Below are positions 1-6,672 of a DNA stretch of 8,526 bases, piece after piece. Numbering within the stretch: the first letter of the stretch is position 1; the number at the start of each line of letters is the position of its first letter. The stretch lies in contig JBNKEI010000147.1 in assembly GCA_050288705.1 (NCBI GenBank), positions 1 to 8,526 of the forward strand, read 5' to 3'. Source of the stretch: JBNKEI01 sp050288705 (GTDB lineage Bacteria > Myxococcota > Myxococcia > Myxococcales > UBA5297). The notes under the pieces were generated by a model that saw only the letters and a list, made by a program, of their open reading frames with translations, was not told the origin of the DNA and ran no database searches. A program made the translations under genes and the position numbers.

Positions 1-2
1 TC

Positions 3-752
3 ACGCGCCAGAATGCGCCCCTCGAGCGAGAAACCCTACAGCCCCTTTCCCAAAATGATGTTCATGTGCTCCTCTCCGACGCGCTTCACCGGCCGATCGA
101 CGAGACTACTTCGCTTGCAGAGGTGGTCTACGCCAAGGCCGGGGGCAACCCCTTCTTCACCCGTCAGATACTGCGCTCGCTCGAGAGCGAGGGGCTCTTG
201 CGTTTCGATTACCCGAAGCGGCGGTGGGAGTGGAACCTGGAGGCTATCCGCGCACACAAACTCGCAGACAACGTGGTTGCTATGCTATCGGAGCGATTCC
301 GCCACCTTCCATGGCCTACACAGCGCCTGCTTCAGCAGGCTGCTTGCATGGGTAGTTGCTTCGAGTTGGACAATTTGAGCCTGGTCGCAGAGGTAACGCA
401 AGAACAGGCTCGCCGCGACCTGCTACCGGCGATCGAGCAGAATCTTGTGATTCCATTGGGCGACAACTTCGTGTTCGGCCACGACCGTGTGCAGCAGGCT
501 GCCTACTCGCTCATCCCCGAAGGCGAACGACCAGCAATTCACTGGAAGATTGGAGAGCAGCTCTTGCGTAGCGTAGAGCCCAGCGAGCGGGAAGCGTGGA
601 TCTTCGACATTGTGAACCATTTCAATAGTGGGGCGTACCTGCATACGACCTGGGATGAGGCATTACAGCTACGGGCACCTTCATCGTCTGCTGGTCGATA
701 CGCTCCATGGCCGTCTGGTCAAAAAAGGACGGGTGGCCAAGGGACTCGATGA
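3..752 (+). pseudogene. 3'-truncated remnant of a STAND/AAA ATPase module (kinase-ATPase-sensor type)
   Basis: The frame is open from the window edge, so the 5' end lies outside. The product matches the C-terminal half of the ATPase module of very large serine/threonine kinase/ATPase/sensor histidine kinase proteins. Visible landmarks are AGGNPFF near 138-158, the winged-helix-like stretch with LLQQAACMGSCFEL, then FGHDRVQQAAYSLIPEG and FDIVNHFNSGA near 604-638. In intact relatives this point leads into long TPR, GAF and kinase regions (family knowledge). Here recognisable similarity fades after about 650-700 and the frame ends at 750-752 in an Arg/Gly/Ser-rich tail that looks like out-of-frame translation. 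The gene is therefore interpreted as cut off at its 3' side by a rearrangement. Whether the 5' part survives cannot be seen. It is not functionally tied to the genes downstream. Confidence 0.75.
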
Positions 753-858
753 CAAGAGTATACCGGAGCGCGAACCATCGGCTGAGGTCTTGGCCCAATG
801 GTTCAAGGATGGGCTCAAGCTGCCAAAAACTTCGAAAGCCGAAGGAAAAGGTAAATGA
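628..858 (+). other. Unrecognised reading-frame remnant downstream of the ATPase fragment
   Basis: From about 661 a second frame reads as plausible protein: HLHRLLVDTLHGRLVKKG, then LDDKSIPEREPSAEVLAQWF and a Lys-rich end, stopping at 856-858. The composition (amphipathic, charged, basic C-terminus) resembles the tail of a DNA-binding or recombinase-like protein, but I do not recognise a family. There is no good start codon with a ribosome site; the ATG at 628 lies inside the ATPase frame. It probably is the 3' end of another gene joined to the ATPase fragment near 650-700. It could also be a chance open frame. From 859 to 1080 I see no gene: the frame that leads into the next gene is interrupted by TAA at about 919-921. 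Confidence 0.25.
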
Positions 859-1296
859 GAGGGCAACTGGTGCAAATCCTTCGGAATACGCACAAGGGGC
901 AATGTGGAGCTGGACTGGTAATTCGACACTGAATCTCGCGACTTATGGCTATTGCCTCAAGCCCATGAAATCAAACAGCTTTTTACCCATTGCATCCTTG
1001 CATTACTTCGCAAACCACGCCTGTATGTTAATGACGATCGGCATCAACCAATTGCCGGTTGCGAGCACGGAGGCGTACATATGAATACATCGAAGAAAGA
1101 CACCGCGGAACTGGCAAACATGAAGCTCAACGAGCTGCAAGCAGAATTCACTGCGGTAACTGGTGAAACGACCAAGTGTCCAAATAAGAAATTTCTGATC
1201 CGCCGGATTTCCGAGAGCCTCCAGAGTGCTGAAGATGAAAAAAATGCAAAGATAATTGAGACGAAAGTAGAGGCAGAAATAGAAGCAGAAGCAAAA

Positions 1297-1350
1297 GCAG
1301 AAACGGAAGCAAAGGCAGAGACGAAGGCAAAAGCAGAGACGGAAGCAGAA
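1297..1350 (+). repeat. Three tandem 18-bp units encoding AETEAK-type repeats
   Basis: Units at 1297-1314, 1315-1332 and 1333-1350 encode AETEAK, AETKAK and AETEAE. They form the core of a longer Ala/Glu/Lys-rich run (about 1261-1356) that should make a charged helical linker between the two DUF2924-like motifs. Replication slippage is the likely origin. Confidence 0.75.
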
Positions 1351-1626
1351 GCTTCAGCCATTGAGACCGATGAAGCTACTGACATGGCCGCGCCTACCAA
1401 TGAAGAACCGGCCCAGACACCATCTGCTATTGAACCCATTATTGAGCCCATAAAAAAGAAACTCTCTCGGATGGAAGTTCCTGAGCTTCAAGCTCGCTAA
1501 CCTGAGGTAGTTGGACGCCCTACTGAAAGTGTAGCTAAAACCTACTTAATCTGGAAGATACGAGAAGCTCGCAAAGGCCGCATTCCAGTGGGGCCTCGCA
1601 AGAATGCCCACAAGAAGGATGTTGAA

Positions 1627-1729
1627 TTCAAGGTGCTTCCTCTGCGCATGGAAACGGAATTGATCGCCCGGCTTGATGAGGCTTGGAAACGCAATGGGAT
1701 GCATAGCCGAACGGAACTCTTCCGCAAAT
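1627..1729 (+). repeat. Direct repeat copy A (RHH coding segment)
   Basis: This segment matches 6682-6784 at a constant offset of 5055 bases. By hand count there are 7 mismatches in 103 bases, including a perfect 55-base block (1643-1697 against 6698-6752) and a perfect 22-base block (1708-1729 against 6763-6784). Weaker similarity continues to the ends of both genes. Confidence 0.9.
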
Positions 1730-1832
1730 TAATTCACGGATATTTGGTGGAGGTGGGTGAAAACGAGCTAGCTGCGATGTTTGGAGATGATGTGGTCTAA
1801 GCAAGCAAAAACGACTCCGTCCCCGGCCTCAG

Positions 1833-1860
1833 GGAGACGACAGAAATAGAAGTCGTCTCC
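1833..1860 (+). terminator. Terminator-like hairpin after the broken RHH gene
   Basis: GGAGACGAC (1833-1841) pairs perfectly with GTCGTCTCC (1852-1860) around a 10-base A-rich loop, with one more possible G-U pair outside. Only a short T run (1867-1870) follows at a distance of six bases, so it is a weak intrinsic terminator or simply an RNA-stabilising hairpin. Position, 33 bases after the stop codon, favours a 3'-end role. Confidence 0.4.
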
Positions 1861-1988
1861 TGCTGACTTTTCCATCAGACAATGTGACGTGCCAGAACAC
1901 CAATTCATATAAAAGGTCTATTTATTTAAAACATATTCCGATCCTGTGTCGCATTGACCGATTGCAATGTAAACTATTTAACAAATGA

Positions 1989-2031
1989 CAGAATAATATG
2001 AGGCCAAAAGGCCCAGATTATCGTTATTCTG
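1989..2031. promoter_or_regulatory. Nested inverted repeat in the maturase upstream region
   Basis: The outer arms CAGAATAA (1989-1996) and TTATTCTG (2024-2031) are perfectly complementary. Inside lies GGCC-AAAA-GGCC (2002-2013). It could be a regulator-binding site or an RNA hairpin if transcription starts upstream; nothing in the sequence decides between these. Confidence 0.35.
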
Positions 2032-2078
2032 ACGTTAACATGTGTTTTCTACTTTATTTTTCTTCGGTTGAGGATAAT

Positions 2079-2092
2079 ACTGGAATTCCAGT
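2079..2092. promoter_or_regulatory. Perfect 14-bp palindrome, candidate operator
   Basis: ACTGGAATTCCAGT is its own reverse complement over all 14 bases. It ends 127 bases before the maturase start codon and about 58 bases before the possible -35 element. A symmetric site of this size suits a dimeric regulator. The nearby ribbon-helix-helix proteins are obvious but unproven candidates. Confidence 0.4.
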
Positions 2093-2150
2093 CGATTAAA
2101 AGAACAGCGAGATCGTGTGATTGTTTATGAGAAAAAGGCGGCTACTAGTT

Positions 2151-2180
2151 TTGATATACATATCCTTCATTCAATAGATT
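2151..2180 (+). promoter_or_regulatory. Possible sigma70-type promoter of the maturase operon
   Basis: TTGATA (2151-2156) and TAGATT (2175-2180) are spaced 18 bases apart. They match the consensus hexamers in five and four of six positions, and would give a leader of roughly 30 bases before ATG 2220. An alternative TTGACC at 1954-1959 has a poorly spaced partner. This is a weak prediction. Confidence 0.3.
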
Positions 2181-2219
2181 ACCTGCTCGGCAATTACCAC
2201 TTGAAAGAGGTTTGATTTT

Positions 2220-3710
2220 ATGTATTTCGCGCATAGCGCCGAGTCCCAACCGCCTAAATCCCCATATCATCTGTTCGCATTACGTGGCAAACATTTCCTG
2301 TTTCATATTGAATCGAACACCGCGTTCCGACTTGACGAAGTAACATACAAGACGTTTGGTGAGATACTCACTCGATACCACTCAGGCGAAGACGTTCCAG
2401 ACATTCTGGCTAGCGTACTTAGCAACACGCCTGCCTCTGTAGCGAAGGATATTGCACTTCTCGACAGTGTAGGATTTTTCGAAAATTCCGCGAAAGCAGC
2501 AACCTCTGAGGAGGTTGAGACGTATATAAACCAACACCTTCAACTGGAGTCACCAGCGATCTGTCTTTTCTTGGCAGAATGCTGCAATTCACGATGCCGT
2601 TACTGCTACGTCCAGCACAATGGGGCTCTCGATAATGGTCTCATGCCCTGGACCATCGCACGCCAGGCGGTGGATCTCCTATTCGCTCGTTCTCCGAATT
2701 CAAAATCGGTAGAGATTCTGTTCTTCGGCGGCGAGCCGCTGCTAAATAAATCCGTAATGAACCAAGTCATCGACTATGGTGATTCGCTGGCCGCGCAGAA
2801 AAAGAAACAAATCAAATTTGGGATCACAACCAACGCGACTCTTCTCGATAAAGAGACCGTGGACATCATCCATCGTCACCGATTCAGCGTCAAGGTGAGT
2901 CTCGACGGCCCCCCGGAAATTCACGATTATCAGCGGCCTCTCATCGAAGGAAAGAGCTCCTTTGCAGTAGCAATACCAAATATTCGAACACTAGCGAAAG
3001 CACGTGGCGGAGTACAGCTTCGGGCAACGCTCACCAGCGAGACGATACACAAACGCTTAGAAGTGTTGCACTTTTTGCAAGGACTTGAGCTCGGTGGAGT
3101 GGAAATAGGGTACTCCGATGGTCGCGTGGGCAACATAGGTCCCCTGGACTTAGGCGAGCAGGACTTCGAGACTATGCGACGGCAGGATGAGCGAATCTTA
3201 GACGGTATTATTGATGATCTCCGGAGCGGCAAACCGGTTAGGTACAACCCGTGGTGGAAGGCAGTTGCACTCTTACATCGAGCTGTTGATCGGTTTAATC
3301 AAGGTAAGTGGATGCGATGTGGCGTCGGTCGAGGCTGTACTACTGTAGGTATTGATGGCAGGCTGTACCCATGCCACCGCTACGTTGGATTGGACAACCA
3401 TGTTCTAGGAACTGTACAAGACGGCATCGATGAGCAGCGTTATGCCGAATACATTCGAAGATACTTTGGGACAAAGGAACGATGTCAGAATTGCTGGCTA
3501 GTTAACCTCTGTGGTGGCTATTGCCCCTGGCAGGTGTCTAAAGACGATGGTAGGTTCTCGAATCCGGTCGACTATTGGTGTGACAATCTCCGCACGTGGC
3601 AGGAAACTGGGATTTGGTTCTACGATTTAATCAAAACAGAGTATCCAGCCTATCTCAAATCGATAGTTGGGACGAGTCAATCTAGGAGGGAGGAAAACAA
3701 TGGCCTTTGA
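2220..3710 (+). CDS. Radical SAM/SPASM peptide maturase with N-terminal PqqD-like domain
   Basis: The 496-residue protein starts at ATG 2220, nine bases after GAAAGAGG. Residues ~17-88 resemble a PqqD-like recognition domain (HLFALRGKHFLFHI, FRLDE, DIALLDSVGFF), which binds precursor leaders in related enzymes. The radical SAM core carries the CX3CX2C cluster motif at C122, C126 and C129, and GGEP at 170-173 for SAM binding. A SPASM extension follows, with cysteines at 367, 373, 385, 422, 425, 431, 435 and 454, enough for two auxiliary iron-sulfur clusters. Architecture and length (usual about 450-500) fit the QhpD and SCIFF-maturase type, which build thioether cross-links from cysteine. The 3' end overlaps the start of a cysteine-rich, Tat-signal peptide gene by 11 bases, so that peptide is the likely substrate (inference). 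The exact bond formed cannot be read from sequence. Confidence 0.92.
   Translation: MYFAHSAESQPPKSPYHLFALRGKHFLFHIESNTAFRLDEVTYKTFGEILTRYHSGEDVPDILASVLSNTPASVAKDIALLDSVGFFENSAKAATSEEVETYINQHLQLESPAICLFLAECCNSRCRYCYVQHNGALDNGLMPWTIARQAVDLLFARSPNSKSVEILFFGGEPLLNKSVMNQVIDYGDSLAAQKKKQIKFGITTNATLLDKETVDIIHRHRFSVKVSLDGPPEIHDYQRPLIEGKSSFAVAIPNIRTLAKARGGVQLRATLTSETIHKRLEVLHFLQGLELGGVEIGYSDGRVGNIGPLDLGEQDFETMRRQDERILDGIIDDLRSGKPVRYNPWWKAVALLHRAVDRFNQGKWMRCGVGRGCTTVGIDGRLYPCHRYVGLDNHVLGTVQDGIDEQRYAEYIRRYFGTKERCQNCWLVNLCGGYCPWQVSKDDGRFSNPVDYWCDNLRTWQETGIWFYDLIKTEYPAYLKSIVGTSQSRREENNGL
3684..3694 (+). promoter_or_regulatory. Doubled Shine-Dalgarno site of the precursor gene
   Basis: AGGAGGGAGGA holds two overlapping ribosome sites, 6 and 10 bases before ATG 3700, embedded in the last codons of the maturase gene. 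It fixes ATG 3700 rather than the upstream in-frame TTG at 3667 as the start. It also suggests that the small peptide is made in larger amounts than the enzyme. Confidence 0.7.
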
Positions 3711-3981
3711 TCGTCGTAAGTTTATTCAAATGCTCGGGATGTTCGCCGCGAGCGGGACGCATTTGTTTGCTCTAAATGCATCGGAGAGAGCACACGCACG
3801 CACGCCAGAAATAAGCTCGAATTGCGACTTGCTGCACGTGTGCACCCAAATTCCAAACTGGTGCGATTGTCCAGAGAACTTGTGCACCCAAACCCCCACC
3901 TTGTGCGATACTCCTAACAACTCGTGCACCCTTACGGGTTGTGATTCTCCAACGCCTTTCGAGCCAAACCTTTCTACGTGA
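3700..3981 (+). CDS. Candidate RiPP precursor: Tat signal plus cysteine-heptad core
   Basis: The 93-residue product starts DRRKFIQMLGMF, a twin-arginine motif followed by a hydrophobic stretch to about residue 25. A possible AHA cleavage site ends at residue 33, so the mature peptide would be about 60 residues. The core has eight cysteines: 42, 48, 55, 57, 62, 69, 76 and 81. C48, C55, C62, C69 and C76 are exactly seven apart. The residue after each main cysteine alternates Asp, Thr, Asp, Thr, Asp, Thr, Asp (C42 to C81); only C57, followed by Pro, breaks the pattern. The core is also rich in Pro, Thr, Asn and Ser and contains one N-N-S sequon (73-75). The gene overlaps the maturase gene, which points to translational coupling. 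I recognise no named precursor family. Alternatives are a small exported disulfide or metal-binding protein, but the adjacent SPASM enzyme favours a modified peptide. Confidence 0.82.
   Translation: MAFDRRKFIQMLGMFAASGTHLFALNASERAHARTPEISSNCDLLHVCTQIPNWCDCPENLCTQTPTLCDTPNNSCTLTGCDSPTPFEPNLST
3841..3966 (+). repeat. 42-bp (14-residue) coding repeats in the precursor core
   Basis: Units start at 3841, 3883 and 3925, each with TGCACC. Units 1 and 2 encode C-T-Q-x-P-x-x-C-D-x-P-x-x-x in full. Unit 3 keeps Cys-Thr and Cys-Asp, but the spacing between its cysteines is shortened by two residues. A half unit with Cys-Asp (C42) precedes unit 1. The pattern suggests growth of the core by unit duplication. 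Confidence 0.75.
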
Positions 3982-4119
3982 TTCAGGTATGCGGTAAACC
4001 TTGTTCTGTTCCAATACCAGTGCTTCTTACAAGGCTTATCAACCTCCAATTCCATGCACGTTCTGTAAGCACCTGCGACACATCGGCGAGAACATCTTTT
4101 GTCTAGGCGGGACGACACT

Positions 4120-6636
4120 ATGCCAGACGCTCGATCGAGTTTTACGCAGTTATGGAGGTATGGCGTCGAACTTAGTCTCGCCGTGTTGTTAACGGTAGTG
4201 CCTGCAATGTTTGGAGGGGCCCTAGATATAGCAATCTATACAGCTTGTCTGGCGACATGTGTCTCGTTAGGCTGTTTATGGTTACACAAAAGGCATTCAA
4301 GGACGCCGTTTCGAGTTCCATGGTATGGTGTCGCACTTCTCATTGTAACGCTGTTCACTGCATTTCAGACAGTGCCACTACCACCCTGGCTACTGGAGTG
4401 GCTCGCTCCCGAATCGGCCAGAGTACTTGCCCATGTAACCACGGACTTGAAGATGTGGCAGCCATTATCTTTGGATCCGCCAGCCACCTTTTTGGAAACA
4501 CTCAAGATAGGAAGTTGCACGGTAGCATTCTTGATTGTCCATAATTATGCCTACTTGAATCACCGACGCGATCGGTTAATTCGCATATTTGTATCTAGCT
4601 CTCTTGTGATTTTTTTGTTGGGTCTAATCGGGAAAGAAGTTGCCCCAGAAAAACTCCAACGCGCAATGGGGGAATGGCATCAATTTTTTATAACCACCTT
4701 TGTATGTGATAATCACAGCGCGATTTTTTTGACCATGGCGGGGTTATTAGGAATCGGATTAGCTCAAGGTGCTAAGGATCTCCAATGCACGCTGACGTGG
4801 TCGGTAATCGCTGCTTTGCTGGGTGCCGGCGTGTTTCTGACTCTGTCGCGTGGTGGCATTCTCGCGTATGTGTTGTCATTGGGTGCGATGGTGTTTTTTT
4901 TTCGAGCTCGGGTTGGAGCGTTCCATGCCAGGGTTCGCTTCTATCTTGTGCTATCGGTAACTGTTGCCCTGGCCATAACTATCGCTTTTATCTGTCAGGC
5001 CACTTCGATCTTATCTGAGCTGAGCACTTTGCTCAACTTGGATGGCTATTCGAAGTTGCATCTGTGGCAACCAGGGCTCCGTATGGTGCTGGACCACTCA
5101 CTCGTTGGAATCGGGCGTGGAGCCTTCGCGTCTGGATTCACACGGTATGCTCCACCAATGTCGCGACCTGGTTTAGTCTATCCTTACGTTGAGAATCAGT
5201 ATTTACAGCTGCCAGCCGAATGGGGGATACCGCTTGGAGGAGGTATCATCCTAGCCTCGGCCGTTAGTTATGTTCGTTGGGTGCGCCACGTCCGACGCGA
5301 TCCACGGTTGGCCAGCATTGCTGCAATATTCGTGGCGCTAGCACTGCAGAACATCGTGGATTTCAATCTTGAGATGCTTGGTGTGGTTCTCCCGGCATCA
5401 ATTTTTGCTGGTATGCTGTCTGCGTGCAGACCGCCTAGGAGCAAAGAGACGTGGAAGCAGCAGGCTATCGTCCGGACCTCTAGACGACGACTCTGCTCGT
5501 TACTGGTGATGGCTTCCGGTCTTCTGATGTTTTGCCTACGAGGTCTCCAAATTAGACCTCTTGCCGTGAGAAATGACATGGTGAAGCATCGGCATTTGAG
5601 CGGAGTTTCACTTCCAGAAAGCGAAAACCATGTATGGATCGAAAGCCTGATCCAGAAACATAGAGCCTATTTCGAACTGTACTTGGCAGCAGGACGAGCG
5701 CAATTGATGCGAGATCCCGAAAGGGCACTGAAATTAATCAAGTTGGGAATATTTTTGTATCCGAGTAATCCTTACGCGCGGTTGCACAAGGCTTTGGCTT
5801 TGAGGCTACTCGGACGACGTCTGGAAGCCTTGGCTGAATATCGCTACTCCGTAACTTTCGGCAATACCAGGGAAAACGCCTTGCGCGGCGGTCTATATTT
5901 GTGTCGCAATAGTACAGACCTTGAAGCACTGCTTCCCGAGCAACCAGCAGTGTATGTTGCGGCGTTGCGTGTGGCCCAAAAGGAACATGTGAATCTCATT
6001 ATCGAGCTCACTAGCCTGGCTACGCTTCATTTTCGGGACAACCCAGACATTCTGGTAAGCGTCATTAACGCCTATCTTTCCGTCAAACAAGACCAGAAAG
6101 CAGCAGTTTTAGCAGAGAAGCTAGTACAACGCGAGTCATCTCCTTCGCACTATCTTCTATGGGCACGCACTGTTACGACTCAAGAACGTATCCAAGTACT
6201 GCGTAAGGGGCAGCGCAACTTCCCCAAGAACCACAACCTAACGGTAGCTCTGGTAAGTGCCTGTCTTTCAGTGGGTAATCATGATGAGGCCGCGAGTATT
6301 GCCAAAGAACTGACAATGCGTAATCCATCATCGGACAATTACTTGCTTTGGGCTCGCACATTGACTCTGCCAGCGAATCGTCTCGCCATATTGCGTGAGG
6401 CGTGGCGCGACCATCCTCACGATGCACAGGTAGTATTGGCCCTGGCTGAGGAGTACCTCCGCTCAGGTTCGCCTTCTATCGCCTTTTCAGTGGTGAACGA
6501 GCTACCACGACATCTATTGAAACCTGTTTGGCGTTCTAAGGTCTATCGTATGATTGAGCGCATAAACCGCGCGCAGGGCGTGGTTGTAGATCCGCTGAAA
6601 GCGGTTTTACAATCGACACAAAAGCCGCCGCCCTAA
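4120..6636 (+). CDS. O-antigen ligase/polymerase-like membrane protein with TPR-like C-terminal half
   Basis: The start chosen is ATG 4120 (838 residues), with GGCGGGA about seven bases upstream; an in-frame TTG at 4099 is possible. Residues 1 to about 435 contain many hydrophobic segments, for example near 17-56, 67-85, 155-171, 200-216, 225-262, 273-292, 370-386 and 398-432. They hold motifs typical of the Wzy_C superfamily (WaaL ligases, Wzy polymerases, PglL-type O-oligosaccharyltransferases): DNHSAIF near 197, TLSRGG near 241, LWQPGLRMVLDH then GIGRGAF near 315-336, and VENQYLQLPAEWG in the large loop near 357-369. One more hydrophobic segment lies near 459-474. The remaining ~350 residues are helical repeats; SPSHYLLWARTVT and SSDNYLLWARTLT mark two clear units. 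Such enzymes join lipid-linked glycans to an acceptor outside the inner membrane. The gene lies 138 bases after the precursor gene on the same strand, with no clear terminator between. A role in glycosylating the peptide is inference only. Confidence 0.85.
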   Translation: MPDARSSFTQLWRYGVELSLAVLLTVVPAMFGGALDIAIYTACLATCVSLGCLWLHKRHSRTPFRVPWYGVALLIVTLFTAFQTVPLPPWLLEWLAPESARVLAHVTTDLKMWQPLSLDPPATFLETLKIGSCTVAFLIVHNYAYLNHRRDRLIRIFVSSSLVIFLLGLIGKEVAPEKLQRAMGEWHQFFITTFVCDNHSAIFLTMAGLLGIGLAQGAKDLQCTLTWSVIAALLGAGVFLTLSRGGILAYVLSLGAMVFFFRARVGAFHARVRFYLVLSVTVALAITIAFICQATSILSELSTLLNLDGYSKLHLWQPGLRMVLDHSLVGIGRGAFASGFTRYAPPMSRPGLVYPYVENQYLQLPAEWGIPLGGGIILASAVSYVRWVRHVRRDPRLASIAAIFVALALQNIVDFNLEMLGVVLPASIFAGMLSACRPPRSKETWKQQAIVRTSRRRLCSLLVMASGLLMFCLRGLQIRPLAVRNDMVKHRHLSGVSLPESENHVWIESLIQKHRAYFELYLAAGRAQLMRDPERALKLIKLGIFLYPSNPYARLHKALALRLLGRRLEALAEYRYSVTFGNTRENALRGGLYLCRNSTDLEALLPEQPAVYVAALRVAQKEHVNLIIELTSLATLHFRDNPDILVSVINAYLSVKQDQKAAVLAEKLVQRESSPSHYLLWARTVTTQERIQVLRKGQRNFPKNHNLTVALVSACLSVGNHDEAASIAKELTMRNPSSDNYLLWARTLTLPANRLAILREAWRDHPHDAQVVLALAEEYLRSGSPSIAFSVVNELPRHLLKPVWRSKVYRMIERINRAQGVVVDPLKAVLQSTQKPPP

Positions 6637-6672
6637 CAGAACTCAATGCTTGGTCGAGACGAAAGGCTACGG

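Larger units (their letters stand above)
1081..1800 (+). pseudogene. DUF2924-like / ribbon-helix-helix protein broken by an in-frame TAA
   Basis: The start is ATG 1081, with GGAGG at 1070-1074 just upstream. The N-terminal part has a helical motif (MKLNELQAEF, then PNKKFLIRRI) resembling DUF2924/SAP-like segments. Next comes an Ala/Glu/Lys low-complexity linker (residues ~60-90) and a Pro/Glu stretch. A second copy of the helical motif begins MEVPELQAR and is cut by TAA at 1498-1500. The same frame then continues without interruption: EVVGRPTESVAKTYLIWKI, then a ribbon-helix-helix DNA-binding domain (FKVLPLRMETELIARLDEAW, SRTELFRKLI), ending with TAA 1798-1800. Aligning the two motifs puts the stop where copy 1 has Phe, so a Tyr/Phe codon probably mutated. 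Products today could be a 139-residue N-terminal protein and, perhaps, a separate RHH protein from GTG 1588. The RHH half is nearly identical to the gene at 6673. Confidence 0.7.
1801..2219. other. 419-base non-coding region upstream of the radical SAM gene
   Basis: No convincing coding frame is present on either strand. The stretch is AT-rich from about 1905 and holds, in order, a terminator-like hairpin (1833-1860), a nested inverted repeat (1989-2031), a perfect 14-bp palindrome (2079-2092), a possible promoter (2151-2180) and the ribosome site GAAAGAGG (2203-2210). It most likely separates the transcription of the broken RHH gene from that of the maturase operon and holds the control region of the latter. 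Confidence 0.6.

Noticed and set aside
952..1080. Upstream extension of the DUF2924-like gene to a start near 952.
   Set aside because: That start is not supported by a ribosome site, the added residues do not resemble the protein family, and ATG 1081 has GGAGG at proper distance.
1044..1451. Long minus-strand frame rich in Ser, Ala, Val and Phe opposite the DUF2924-like gene.
   Set aside because: It is the antisense reading of the Ala/Glu/Lys repeat region; the low-complexity composition explains both its length and its content.
3726..4118. Minus-strand frame covering the precursor gene.
   Set aside because: The plus strand has a signal peptide, ordered cysteine repeats, a strong ribosome site and operon context; the minus frame has none of these.
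4001..4192. Cysteine-containing frame (IPCTFCKHL, ENIFCLGG, TTLCQT) between the precursor and ligase-like genes, possibly a second peptide or a frameshifted extension.
   Set aside because: It has only a TTG start without ribosome site, a TAA just upstream, no signal sequence or seven-residue spacing, and its last third lies inside the ligase-like gene in another frame.
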